From assembly GCA_041649895.1 (NCBI GenBank), contig JBAZMG010000020.1, positions 1 to 16,259 on the forward strand: a stretch of 16,259 nt of DNA, written 5' to 3'. The DNA is from STD1-204 sp041649895. Its GTDB lineage: Bacteria > Patescibacteriota > Minisyncoccia > Minisyncoccales > Minisyncoccaceae. Made by a program: the position numbers and the translations under genes. How positions within the stretch are numbered: position 1 is the first letter of the stretch; each line of letters starts with the position of its first letter. Of this stretch, positions 7,817 through 15,314 are shown one piece after another. The notes beneath the pieces were generated by a model, which was given only the letters and a program-made list of their open reading frames with translations, made no database searches and was not told the origin of the DNA.

Positions 7817-7843
7817 AAAAACAGGGGGGTTATCCCCTGTTTT
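7817..7843 (-). terminator. Intrinsic terminator of the 639-residue repeat protein gene
   Basis: ACAGGGG (7821-7827) pairs with CCCCTGT (7834-7840) around GGTTAT, followed on the minus strand by TTTTTGTTAATTTTT. It lies about 10 bases past the stop at 7850. Confidence 0.88.
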
Positions 7844-7849
7844 AATATT

Positions 7850-9769
7850 TTACGGATTACCTTCAATCCATCCGGGTAAATTAACTTTTGCCGTCGCGCA
7901 TTCATTCGCGCCGCACATCCACTCCCAGGGGTCGGCAGCCGAGCCGCTACCCGATATGACCGGCGAGGGCGTTACGGTTTCGTTGCAGAGATTTGTAGTT
8001 GGGATTGTCGCGGAAACTCTATGATGGGCAGTGCCGCAAGTCAACGCCGGCTTATTGGCTGAACAAGAATCGGTTGATCCGCCGCCACTACCGACACAGG
8101 TCCAAGTCCACGGACCGGAACCATTCACCGAGGTTGAACTTCCCGCGTTGCAAAGATTCGTCGTTGGTTTTGTCGTAGTAATACTCCCATCAGCGGAACC
8201 GCAAAACCCGTCCACGGCTGAAATTGATTTATTGGCCGAGCAAGATCGGTTCACTCCCCCATCCGCCCCATAACAAACCCAGGTCCATGGGCCCGTGCCG
8301 CTAACAATAGGCGCGACACTTGAATAGTCGCAAAGATTTGTTGATGGTTTCGAAGAAAAAGATTTTCCATCGGAAGATCCGCAATCTCCGGGAGTCTGAG
8401 TTGGAGTTGCCGCTGTTTTGTTCGCGGAACAACTTTTATTCGTTCCGCCATTAATTCCATTGCACGTCCAAGTCCAAGGACCGGAACCATTGACTGCTGA
8501 AGCGCTACCCGCACTACAAAGATTTATGGTTGGTTTTGTGGATACCGTACTACCATTTGCGGACCCACAAAAGGCATCAACTCGCTCATAAGCATAACAC
8601 CCGGCCGTAGCGCCGCCATTAATTCCATTACACGGCCATAACCAAGAATTTGATCCGGAAATAAGCACAGTGCCCGCGATTCCGGCATTACAAAGATTTG
8701 TTGTCGGCTTTGTATAATATATTTGCGTATGAGATGAGCCGCAAGCGCCGTTTATAACTACGGGTGGCGCTGATTTATTCGCTGAACAAGAATCGGTTGA
8801 TCCGCCACCACTACCGGCACAGATCCAGGTCCACGGACCCGAACCATTGACTGTTGACGCGCTACCGGCAGAACATAAATTCGTTGTCGGTTTAGCTGAG
8901 ACAGTGCTGCCGTCCGCGGAACCGCAATTACCATTCACGACAGGTGTTGATTTGTTCGCAGAACAACTCACACTCGTGCCATTGTTAATTCCATTACAGG
9001 TCCAAGTCCACGGACCGGAACCATTGACCGAAGAAGCGGTACCGGCAAGGCAAAGATTTGTTGTCGGTTTTGTGGGCACACTACTTCCATTAGCGGACCC
9101 GCAATTGCCATTAATTTTTTGATAAGCAAAACAGCCCATATTCGAACCGCCATTACTGCCATTGCATTGCCACAACCAAGAATTCGATCCGGAAGCAAGT
9201 ACTGATCCCGGAGTTCCCGTGTTGCACAAATTCGTCGTTGGCTTAGTATAATAATATTGCTTGTTTGATGAACCGCAAGCGCCGTTTACTGCCGGAGCGG
9301 TTTTATTCGCGCTACAAGTCGCGTTCGTCCCGCCACCACTACCATTACAAACCCACGTCCAAGGACCGGATCCATTCACTATTGACGCGGTACCGGCGGA
9401 ACACAAATTCGTTGTCGGTTTTGTCGCGACCGTGGTGCCGTTCGCGGAACCGCAAGCGCCGTCTATTCCTCCGCCCGGGTTGGGACAGGTAGCCTGGATA
9501 CCTCCGGCTCCGGGATCTTGATGAACGATACACAGATCATTTGATTCAACGAAAGTCAGAGGATCGTATTTCGCGCAACTCCACTCCCAAATCCATCCGG
9601 TCTCGGTCATCCAAGAACCAAGCCAGTGCACGGTATACGAATTGTCTTTACAAAGACAGGTTGATGGGCTGGCTCCGCACCCGGAAGCGAAAATATTATT
9701 GGTCGGCAAAAAACCGATCAAACATATCAACGAACAAAGGAGAGTCATTTTAATATCTTTAAAATTCAT
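7850..9769 (-). CDS. Secreted protein of nine Cys repeats
   Basis: This 639-residue protein starts with a signal peptide (hydrophobic 9-20, cleavage plausible after IFA at 28). A Cys-rich cap follows (30-101; seven Cys), then nine repeats (102-629) and a short tail. Most repeats have Cys spacing 16, 17 and 10 residues, with text like NGxCGSADGS, KPTTNLC, NGSGPWTWTC, CSANK. Repeats 2 and 5 are a subtype with spacing 16, 19, 10 and SNSWLWxC..CxAYxK. Repeat 9 is degenerate. I know such repeats from large exported proteins of several bacterial groups, but no function. The regular Cys suggest disulfide-bonded rods outside the membrane. The related repeats in the adjacent 1541-residue protein and the matching promoters suggest joint use. 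GGGG lies about 8-11 bases before the ATG, one of the few Shine-Dalgarno-like strings in the window. Confidence 0.88.
   Translation of the reverse strand: MNFKDIKMTLLCSLICLIGFLPTNNIFASGCGASPSTCLCKDNSYTVHWLGSWMTETGWIWEWSCAKYDPLTFVESNDLCIVHQDPGAGGIQATCPNPGGGIDGACGSANGTTVATKPTTNLCSAGTASIVNGSGPWTWVCNGSGGGTNATCSANKTAPAVNGACGSSNKQYYYTKPTTNLCNTGTPGSVLASGSNSWLWQCNGSNGGSNMGCFAYQKINGNCGSANGSSVPTKPTTNLCLAGTASSVNGSGPWTWTCNGINNGTSVSCSANKSTPVVNGNCGSADGSTVSAKPTTNLCSAGSASTVNGSGPWTWICAGSGGGSTDSCSANKSAPPVVINGACGSSHTQIYYTKPTTNLCNAGIAGTVLISGSNSWLWPCNGINGGATAGCYAYERVDAFCGSANGSTVSTKPTINLCSAGSASAVNGSGPWTWTCNGINGGTNKSCSANKTAATPTQTPGDCGSSDGKSFSSKPSTNLCDYSSVAPIVSGTGPWTWVCYGADGGVNRSCSANKSISAVDGFCGSADGSITTTKPTTNLCNAGSSTSVNGSGPWTWTCVGSGGGSTDSCSANKPALTCGTAHHRVSATIPTTNLCNETVTPSPVISGSGSAADPWEWMCGANECATAKVNLPGWIEGNP
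7883..9466 (-). repeat. Nine tandem repeats of about 58 codons (coding)
   Basis: Repeat boundaries in residues: 102-160, 161-218, 219-277, 278-338, 339-396, 397-458, 459-518, 519-575, 576-629. Subtypes run A B A A B A A A then a degenerate copy, so 102-277 and 278-458 look like a duplicated block of three. Confidence 0.85.
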
Positions 9770-9780
9770 ATACTTGTCCC

Positions 9781-9827
9781 CATCTTTTTATAAAAGGTGG
9801 GGGGTGAAACCCGCTTTTAAAAAGATG
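9781..9827 (-). promoter_or_regulatory. Leader hairpin upstream of the repeat-protein start codon
   Basis: CATCTTTTTA (9781-9790) and TAAAAAGATG (9818-9827) are perfectly complementary. Inside are further partial pairings (AAAG/CTTT, GGG/CCC). The stem lies within the predicted leader and ends 11 bases before the ATG, next to GGGG. No T-run follows on the minus strand, so it is not a terminator. A role in translation or transcript stability is inferred. Confidence 0.55.
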
Positions 9828-9862
9828 AGCGATTAATTGCTTTTTATTTATTTATTAATACA

Positions 9863-9891
9863 ATTATCTAACTATAAAAACCGTTTGTCAA
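9863..9891 (-). promoter_or_regulatory. Sigma70-type promoter of the 639-residue repeat protein gene
   Basis: A perfect TTGACA (9891-9886), a 17-bp spacer and GATAAT (9868-9863). Transcription should start near 9856, giving a leader of about 87 nt. It begins immediately after the clpP terminator T-run and shares TTGACAAAC and AGATAAT with the promoter at 7768-7796. Confidence 0.85.
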
Positions 9892-9893
9892 TC

Positions 9894-9924
9894 AAAAAAC
9901 CCCGAACCTTTAGCCGGGGTTTTT
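9894..9924 (-). terminator. Intrinsic terminator of clpP
   Basis: On the minus strand CCCCG (9919-9915) pairs with CGGGG (9904-9900) around a 10-base loop, followed by six T (9899-9894). It is 12 or more bases downstream of the clpP stop. Confidence 0.85.
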
Positions 9925-9935
9925 ATCATTAAATT

Positions 9936-10520
9936 CTATTTTTTCGGAACAAGAACTTCGTCGATCACTCCGTATTCTTTAGCCTCAGAGGCGGATAAAT
10001 AAAAATCTCTGTCCGTGTCCTTGGCGATCTTTGCCAAGGGCTGGCCTGTGTGCCTTGCCAGGATCTTGTTCATACTCTCTTTAATCTTCAATATTTGCTT
10101 CGCGGTTATCTCAATTTCCGAAGCCTGTCCTTTTACTCCTCCCATTACCTGGTGAAGCAAAATTTCCGAATTCGGCAAAGCGTATCTCTTGCCTTTCGCT
10201 CCGGCCGCCAAGATCATCGCTCCCATTGAAGCGGATAGACCGATGGAAACCGTGGACACGTCAGGCTGAATATATTGCATCGTGTCATAGATCGCCAAAC
10301 CGGCTGTAACCGAACCACCGGGACTGTTTATGTATAATTGGATATCTCTTTTCGGATCTTTTGACGCGAGGAAAAGCAGCTGCGCCACCACCGAGTTGGC
10401 GGTGTAGTCATCCACCACTCCGGCCAAAAGTATGATCCTGTCTTTCAACAATCTGGAGTAGATGTCGTAGGCTCTTTCTCCGGACTGCGATTTTTCTATT
10501 ACCGTAGGTATTAAAGCCAT
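9936..10520 (-). CDS. clpP: ATP-dependent Clp protease proteolytic subunit
   Basis: This 194-residue serine protease subunit is full length. The triad is visible: S98 in GLSASMGAMILA, H123 in EILLHQVMGG, and D172 in DTDRDFYLSASEA. YINSPGGSV (63-71) is the substrate-strand/oxyanion signature. ClpP forms a tetradecameric chamber fed by a Clp ATPase; none is encoded in this window. The ATG at 10520 (MALIPTVIEK) fits the family N-terminus, where an S/G-E-R-A-Y-D-I-Y-SRLL segment follows. It lies downstream of trigger factor on the same strand, a common pairing, but 217 bp of repeat-filled spacer (10521-10737) separate them. No Shine-Dalgarno is seen before the ATG (TTCTAATAAT). A terminator follows. 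Confidence 0.97.
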   Translation of the reverse strand: MALIPTVIEKSQSGERAYDIYSRLLKDRIILLAGVVDDYTANSVVAQLLFLASKDPKRDIQLYINSPGGSVTAGLAIYDTMQYIQPDVSTVSIGLSASMGAMILAAGAKGKRYALPNSEILLHQVMGGVKGQASEIEITAKQILKIKESMNKILARHTGQPLAKIAKDTDRDFYLSASEAKEYGVIDEVLVPKK

Positions 10521-10527
10521 ATTATTA

Positions 10528-10727
10528 GAATCATGAATAAAGAATCAGGAATCAAGAATATTATTTCTTCAATCCAATTTCTTTAATCGATCCATTACTA
10601 ATTAATAATCTAATAAAAATAAAAATCGTGAATAAAAAATTAAGAATTTGGTAACTGGCTTCGCCGCTTTTTATTAGGCTATTTCCTTTTTAAGAATTCT
10701 TACTTCTTGATTCTTACTTCTTACTTC
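10528..10727. repeat. Inverted heptamer-array element A (tig-clpP spacer)
   Basis: The left arm holds five head-to-tail 7-mers starting at 10528: GAATCAT, GAATAAA, GAATCAG, GAATCAA, GAATATT. More occur at 10630-10650 (GAATAAA, AAATTAA, GAATTTG). The right arm holds the inverted type: AGAATTC, TTACTTC, TTGATTC, TTACTTC, TTACTTC (10693-10727). The core at 10651-10672 has CTGGCTTCGCCGCT and a T-run. The core and heptamers match element B at 13455-13569. Confidence 0.75.
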
Positions 10728-10737
10728 TGTTGGGATG

Positions 10738-12006
10738 CTAGCAACCCAGCAGTTTGAAAATCTTTTCGCGCTTAATCTCGTCTTCTATATATAATCTCGT
10801 TTGCCCGTTTTCCATTTCTTGCCTCGCCTTGATCGGATCAGGATATTGCACCACCATCTCTCCTATTTTCGCCATAACCTCGGCTTCTTCAGCGACGATC
10901 TTCTCCTCTTTTTCTATTTGATTCAAGACCAAAAATACTTTTACCCTTTGCTCAGCGATCTTCCCAAAATCTTTTTTCACTTGCTCTTCGGTCTTCGCCA
11001 CCTTTGCCAAATATTCTTCAAAAGGAATCTTCAATTCCACACTGACCCTGTTTTTTAAGTTATCGAACAAGGCGTGTTCTTCTCTTTCAATTAGAATTTC
11101 CGGCACGTCCACTTTGGTTTTGGCTGAGATCTTTTCCAATATTTCCGCCCGCTTTTTTTCCGAGCTCGCCGCTTCTTTTTCGTCTTTTATCCCTTTTCTA
11201 ATATCCGCTTTCAAGGCTTCCATATTTTCAAAAGCACCCAATGTTTTCGCCCAATCGTCCGTTAATTCCGGAAGCTCTACTTTTTTCACTGACTCGGCCT
11301 TGACCCACGCTTTGATCTTTTCTTTTTTCTCTCCTTTGGTTCCGAGCGCAATCTGCCCTTCAAATTCTTTTTCTTCTTCTGCCTTGATGCCCAATAACGC
11401 CTCTTCCAAACCCTCAATATAGTGTCCCTTGCCGATTATAAATCCGTCTTTTTGCTCCGTCTTCGGCAGATCCATAGGACCATCCAAAAATTTAAAAACA
11501 AATTCCACCAGATCACCGGATTGCGCCGCACCTTCTTTTTGGGATAATTTTGCCCTTGATTGGCGCAGCCAATTAAGCGTGTCTTCCACTTCTTTGTCAT
11601 CCACTTTTACTTCTTCAGCCTTTACTTCCGCCGCGATCTTTCTAATATCCGGTAACTCCACTTTCGGTAAAATATCTACTTCAAGGGAAAAAATAAACGG
11701 ATTTCCTTTGGCCACTTTTGTAATCTCAACGTTCGGCTGGGAGATCGCTTCTATCTTGCTTTCTTTTAAAATTTTAATCCAGGTGTCGCGAATAGCCAAT
11801 TCCGAAGCTTCGGAGAGCAATGCCTCAGGCTTTAGTTTTTCTTCCACCATTCCCGCGGGCACCTTACCTTTGCGAAAACCGGGCATTTCCGCTTCCGACG
11901 CCAAACCGTTCAACCCTTGCTTATAAAAAACTTCGAATTCGTCGGGAGTCAATTCAACCTCAATCTTTAATTTTGACCCGGGCAATTCTTTTATTTCGTA
12001 TTTCAT
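10738..12006 (-). CDS. tig: Trigger factor (ribosome-associated chaperone / prolyl isomerase)
   Basis: This 422-residue protein matches trigger factor length and order. The N-terminal ribosome-binding domain carries the GFRKGKVP loop (43-50), which docks at the exit tunnel. An FKBP-type isomerase domain spans about 163-245, starting GDLVEFVFKF and including FIIGKGHYIEGLEEALLGI; it is quite diverged, so isomerase activity is uncertain. The C-terminal chaperone arms (246-422) start at PELTDDWAKTLGAFE. It assists folding of nascent chains. The gene starts 21 bp after the nusA stop, so the two are probably one operon. No Shine-Dalgarno is seen at the start; GGGAG is about 25 bases upstream inside the nusA end. 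No clear terminator follows, so transcription may reach clpP. Confidence 0.95.
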   Translation of the reverse strand: MKYEIKELPGSKLKIEVELTPDEFEVFYKQGLNGLASEAEMPGFRKGKVPAGMVEEKLKPEALLSEASELAIRDTWIKILKESKIEAISQPNVEITKVAKGNPFIFSLEVDILPKVELPDIRKIAAEVKAEEVKVDDKEVEDTLNWLRQSRAKLSQKEGAAQSGDLVEFVFKFLDGPMDLPKTEQKDGFIIGKGHYIEGLEEALLGIKAEEEKEFEGQIALGTKGEKKEKIKAWVKAESVKKVELPELTDDWAKTLGAFENMEALKADIRKGIKDEKEAASSEKKRAEILEKISAKTKVDVPEILIEREEHALFDNLKNRVSVELKIPFEEYLAKVAKTEEQVKKDFGKIAEQRVKVFLVLNQIEKEEKIVAEEAEVMAKIGEMVVQYPDPIKARQEMENGQTRLYIEDEIKREKIFKLLGC

Positions 12007-12027
12007 TTTATATCTTAATAATTTATT

Positions 12028-13386
12028 TTATTCTCCCTTTTCTTCCGATGAGTCTTCTTCGCTCGCCTCTTCTTCCGCGGCCTTCGCCTTTTTGGTCTTC
12101 GTCTTTTTTGTTGTCTTCTTCTTTTTCTCTCCTTCTTCCGCTTCTTCTGGAACATCTTCTTTCTCGGAAACATTGGTGTGCTCTATCGGTTCTTGATCGC
12201 TCTTTACGTCAATTTTCCAACCTGTTAATTTGGCCGCCAGTCTTACATTTTGCCCATCCTTGCCGATAGCCAAAGACAACTGATCCGATGGAACAATGAC
12301 CATGGCGGTGTTTCTTGGCAATACTTTTACGTCAATCACTTTCGCCGGAGACAGAGCGTTTGTAATAAATCTCGCCGGATCATCGGAATATTCAATGATA
12401 TCTATCTTTTCTCCGCCAAGCTCGGATATTACCGCGGAAACTCTCACTCCCCTCTGCCCCACCATCGCGCCGATCGGATCAACACCCTCCACGAGCGAAG
12501 CGGCCGCGATCTTAGTTCTCGAACCCGGCTCTCTCGCGATTGATTTTATCTCAACCTGATTGCTCGCGATCTCCGGCACTTCAAGCTCAAAAAGCTTTGA
12601 GATCAATTTCGGATAAATTCTGGATAATAGTATGATCGGCCCCTTGGGAGTTGTGTCCACCTTTAAAACATACAGCTTTAATCTTTGGCCTTCTTTGTAA
12701 AACTCGCCTCTGATCTGCTCTTCTTTCGGCAACACACCCAGACTCTTGCCGATATCAAAATAAATATTCGGACCCTCGATTCTCTGGACAATACCCGACA
12801 CGATCTCGCCTTCTTTTGATTTATATTCTTCCAAAACCGCTTCTTTTTCCGCTTCCCTTATTTTTTGCAAGATCACTTGCTTCGCGGTTTGCGCGGCAAT
12901 GCGGCCGAAGTCTTCTTTTTGTTCTATGGGAATGATCAACTCGTCCCCCACTTTCAATTCCGGATGTTCTTTCTCGGATTCTTCGATCAAGATATGCCTT
13001 TCCGGATTATACCTTACTCTTTTTTGCACTCCCTCTTCCAGGGGTGTCGCGTCTTCCGTATTCATCTCTGTTTCCGTTGGCCTGTAACTGTCTTTGATGT
13101 CAAAAGAAAATTGCTGTTTCGGTTCTTCTTCCTCTTCCTCATCCGTTGCGCCAAAGTTTTCGGGAATATATACCATTGTATCGTCCACTACGGTTTTGGT
13201 CCTCCAAAAATTAACTTTTCCGCTCTTGGAATCGATCTTGGCTTTGATCAATTGTCCTTTTTTGCCGTATTCCTTTTTGTATGCCGAAGCCAAGGCATGC
13301 TCCACTGTCTCTAAAACTTTTTCTTGCGATAATCCTTTTTCTTCCGTTATCTGGCTTAATGCCGATAAAAATGACTGAAAATCCAT
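12028..13386 (-). CDS. nusA: Transcription factor NusA
   Basis: This 452-residue protein has the standard NusA order. The RNA-polymerase-binding N-terminal domain (1-185) includes ALASAYKKEYG and EDFGRIAAQTAKQVILQKIREAE. Next are an S1 domain (about 193-258), KH1 (about 275-335, with GAMVGQRGVRVSAVISELGGEKIDI) and KH2 (about 350-396, with LAIGKDGQNVRLAAKLTGWKIDV). NusA modulates pausing, termination and antitermination. Two oddities are visible. Residues about 78-135 form a highly acidic insertion (six Glu in a row at 83-88) inside the N-terminal domain. The tail (397-452) is a low-complexity Glu/Lys stretch. The usual rimP upstream and infB downstream are absent; tig follows instead at 21 bp. 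The upstream region has a perfect TATAAT at 13410-13405 but no good -35. Confidence 0.96.
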   Translation of the reverse strand: MDFQSFLSALSQITEEKGLSQEKVLETVEHALASAYKKEYGKKGQLIKAKIDSKSGKVNFWRTKTVVDDTMVYIPENFGATDEEEEEEPKQQFSFDIKDSYRPTETEMNTEDATPLEEGVQKRVRYNPERHILIEESEKEHPELKVGDELIIPIEQKEDFGRIAAQTAKQVILQKIREAEKEAVLEEYKSKEGEIVSGIVQRIEGPNIYFDIGKSLGVLPKEEQIRGEFYKEGQRLKLYVLKVDTTPKGPIILLSRIYPKLISKLFELEVPEIASNQVEIKSIAREPGSRTKIAAASLVEGVDPIGAMVGQRGVRVSAVISELGGEKIDIIEYSDDPARFITNALSPAKVIDVKVLPRNTAMVIVPSDQLSLAIGKDGQNVRLAAKLTGWKIDVKSDQEPIEHTNVSEKEDVPEEAEEGEKKKKTTKKTKTKKAKAAEEEASEEDSSEEKGE

Positions 13387-13404
13387 ATTTATTCTATTAC
13401 TTTA

Positions 13405-13410
13405 ATTATA
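13405..13410 (-). promoter_or_regulatory. Candidate -10 element of nusA
   Basis: The minus strand reads TATAAT at 13410-13405, 19 bases before the nusA ATG. Transcription would start about 11 bases before the ATG. No recognisable -35 lies at 16-18 bp, so support is partial. Confidence 0.4.
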
Positions 13411-13454
13411 TTTTTTATTGAATATATTTACCTTATTCACGAAAATTATTTTTT

Positions 13455-13569
13455 GGTTGAAGAATCAAGAATCAAAAATAAAGAATTCGGGTGCTGCCTT
13501 CGGCCGCTCTTTTAAAAATATTTTCTTGGGGGGTTTTCTTCTTAATTCTTGCTTCTTGCTTCTTAATTC
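13455..13569. repeat. Inverted heptamer-array element B (nusA-cca spacer)
   Basis: Left arm 7-mers: GAATCAA, GAATCAA, AAATAAA, GAATTCG (13462-13489). Core: GTGCTGCCTTCGGCCGCTC and a T-run (13491-13514). Right arm 7-mers: TTTCTTC, TTAATTC, TTGCTTC, TTGCTTC, TTAATTC (13535-13569). The core aligns with element A with one-base gaps. The rest of the 333-bp spacer (13387-13719) holds the nusA -10, a CGGCTTT/AAAGCCG hairpin (13604-13623) and the cca promoter; I see no gene in it. Confidence 0.75.
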
Positions 13570-13682
13570 TATCCCGTATATATAGGTAGACTGGTTTTGC
13601 TTACGGCTTTAACAAAAAAGCCGGAACCAATCCGACAATCAAAAATTCATTTCTTGTGTTCATTTTAACAGAATACCCCCGG

Positions 13683-13711
13683 TTGTCAAGTACCGCATTT
13701 TAATATAAAAT
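13683..13711 (+). promoter_or_regulatory. Promoter of cca, leaderless arrangement
   Basis: TTGTCA (13683-13688), a 17-bp spacer and TAAAAT (13706-13711), five of six matches each. Transcription would start near 13718, at most a few bases before the ATG at 13720. No Shine-Dalgarno is present. Confidence 0.7.
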
Positions 13712-13719
13712 ACAAATTA

Positions 13720-15288
13720 ATGGCAAAAGAAAAGCAAACTGAAAATGCGAAACCCGAGCCAAGAAAAAAAGCGGCAAGCGGGCCTAAACCGGGCGCGATC
13801 AACATACCGAAAAATGTTATTTTTTGCATTGAAAGATTGCGCGAAAAAGGGTTTGAGGCATATATTGTGGGCGGGTGTACCCGGGATTATTTACTCCAGA
13901 TTGAGCCGTCGGATTGGGACATTGCCACGAATGCCTTCCCGGAAAACATTGAACAAGTTTTCGGCTCCGCGGGCATTAAAACATTTTACGAAAACATATT
14001 CGGCACAGTAGGCGTGGCCTTCCCCAAGAGCAAAAAGGCTGAACCCGAATATGAGATCATCGAAATTACCACTTATCGTTCGGAAAGTTCTTATTCGGAC
14101 GCGCGCCATCCTGATAAAGTAGAATGGTCAAAAACCATTGACGAAGACTTGAAAAGAAGAGACTTTACCATTAACGCGATCGCCCTATCCCCCATTGCCG
14201 GAAAGAAGGAAATGGAGATTGTGGATCTGTTCAACGGACAAGACGATTTGCGCGACAAAATTATCCGCGCCGTCGGAAATCCGAACGAGAGATTTGGCGA
14301 AGACGCCCTAAGAATGATGCGTGCCATCAGATTTAAGACAACCTTGGGTCAGGGCTGGACCATTGAGCCCGAAACCATGGAGGCTATTATCGCGAATAGC
14401 GCTTTACTTAAAAAAATATCCTTTGAAAGGATTCGCGACGAATTTATTAAAATAATAAACAGCAAAAACGCGGCCAACGGCATTGAATTTTTAAGGCTAA
14501 CGGGCTTATTAAAGCACATAATACCGGAGTTGGAAGAAGGCTACGGCGTTATGCAAAACAAGCATCATGTCTATGATTGCTACACACATAATGTCGAGTG
14601 CCTTAATTACGCGGCACAAAAAGGATTTAATACGCATATTCGCGTTGCCGCCTTGTTGCACGATATTGGTAAACCTAGGACAAAACACGGAACCGGCAAG
14701 GATGCTACGTTCTACAACCACGAAATAGTCAGCGCGAGGATGGCGGACAAGATTTTGACCCGCTTGCGCTTCCCCAAAAAAGACGCGGACAAGATATTAA
14801 AACTGGTCAGATATCATTTGTTTTATTACAATATCGACGAAGTTGGCGAATCCTCAATACGAAGATTATTAAGGAATGTCGGTCAGGAAAATATTGAGGA
14901 TCTGCTTAAAATAAGAATGGCGGATCGCATTGGATCGGGGTGCCCCAAGGCGGAACCATATAAGCTGAGGCATCTGAAGTATATGATCGACAAGGTTTCG
15001 CAAGACCCGATCTCGGTAAAGATGCTCAAAGCGAATGGTGAAGACATAATGAAATTGTTAAAGATTGAGCCGGGACCGAAAATTGGACAAATACTTGATA
15101 TTTTGCTAGAAGAAGTATTGAAAGAACCCAAGCAAAACACTAAAAAATATTTAACAGACAAGATTAAAGAACTCGGGCAAATGAATGAGCAAACACTGAA
15201 AGAATTGGCGCTAAAAGCCAAGCAATCAATCAACAAAACAGAGGTCAAAAAAGACGAAATGACAAAGGAAAAGTATTGGGTATCTTAA
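13720..15288 (+). CDS. cca: CCA-adding tRNA nucleotidyltransferase with HD domain
   Basis: This 522-residue class II nucleotidyltransferase matches tRNA CCA-adding enzymes and related poly(A) polymerases. GGCTRD (51-56) and SDWDIAT with D65 and D67 form the catalytic metal site. RRDFTINAIA (146-155) is the next motif. FGEDALRMMRAIRF (192-205) contains the EDxxR nucleotide-recognition motif. An HD domain follows, with H290, LLHDIGKPR (312-320), YNHE (H334) and RYH (H366). A Lys-rich N-terminal extension (1-28) and a Lys-rich tail (about 455-522) are beyond the core. CCA addition is favoured over poly(A) synthesis because both tRNAs in this window lack an encoded CCA, but the sequence alone does not decide. 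The transcript appears leaderless. It is divergent from nusA. I see no clear terminator downstream. Confidence 0.92.
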   Translation: MAKEKQTENAKPEPRKKAASGPKPGAINIPKNVIFCIERLREKGFEAYIVGGCTRDYLLQIEPSDWDIATNAFPENIEQVFGSAGIKTFYENIFGTVGVAFPKSKKAEPEYEIIEITTYRSESSYSDARHPDKVEWSKTIDEDLKRRDFTINAIALSPIAGKKEMEIVDLFNGQDDLRDKIIRAVGNPNERFGEDALRMMRAIRFKTTLGQGWTIEPETMEAIIANSALLKKISFERIRDEFIKIINSKNAANGIEFLRLTGLLKHIIPELEEGYGVMQNKHHVYDCYTHNVECLNYAAQKGFNTHIRVAALLHDIGKPRTKHGTGKDATFYNHEIVSARMADKILTRLRFPKKDADKILKLVRYHLFYYNIDEVGESSIRRLLRNVGQENIEDLLKIRMADRIGSGCPKAEPYKLRHLKYMIDKVSQDPISVKMLKANGEDIMKLLKIEPGPKIGQILDILLEEVLKEPKQNTKKYLTDKIKELGQMNEQTLKELALKAKQSINKTEVKKDEMTKEKYWVS

Positions 15289-15314
15289 TTCGGTTAACCA
15301 ATCCCCTCTTTATA

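Noticed and set aside
7883..9466. CRISPR-like regular repeats
   Set aside because: The repeats are coding, about 175 bp long, diverged and without unique spacers.
3102..9753. Many open frames of 60-100 codons opposite or out of frame with the two secreted-protein genes
   Set aside because: They are by-products of the repetitive Gly/Ser/Thr/Cys coding sequence; none has a domain or start signal.
10528..10727. CRISPR or minisatellite reading of the heptamer arrays
   Set aside because: Units are 7 bp, contiguous and inverted about a core; no spacers exist.
13604..13623. CGGCTTT/AAAGCCG hairpin as terminator in the nusA-cca spacer
   Set aside because: No T-run follows on either strand and no transcript is known to need it; it may be a structure of unknown use.
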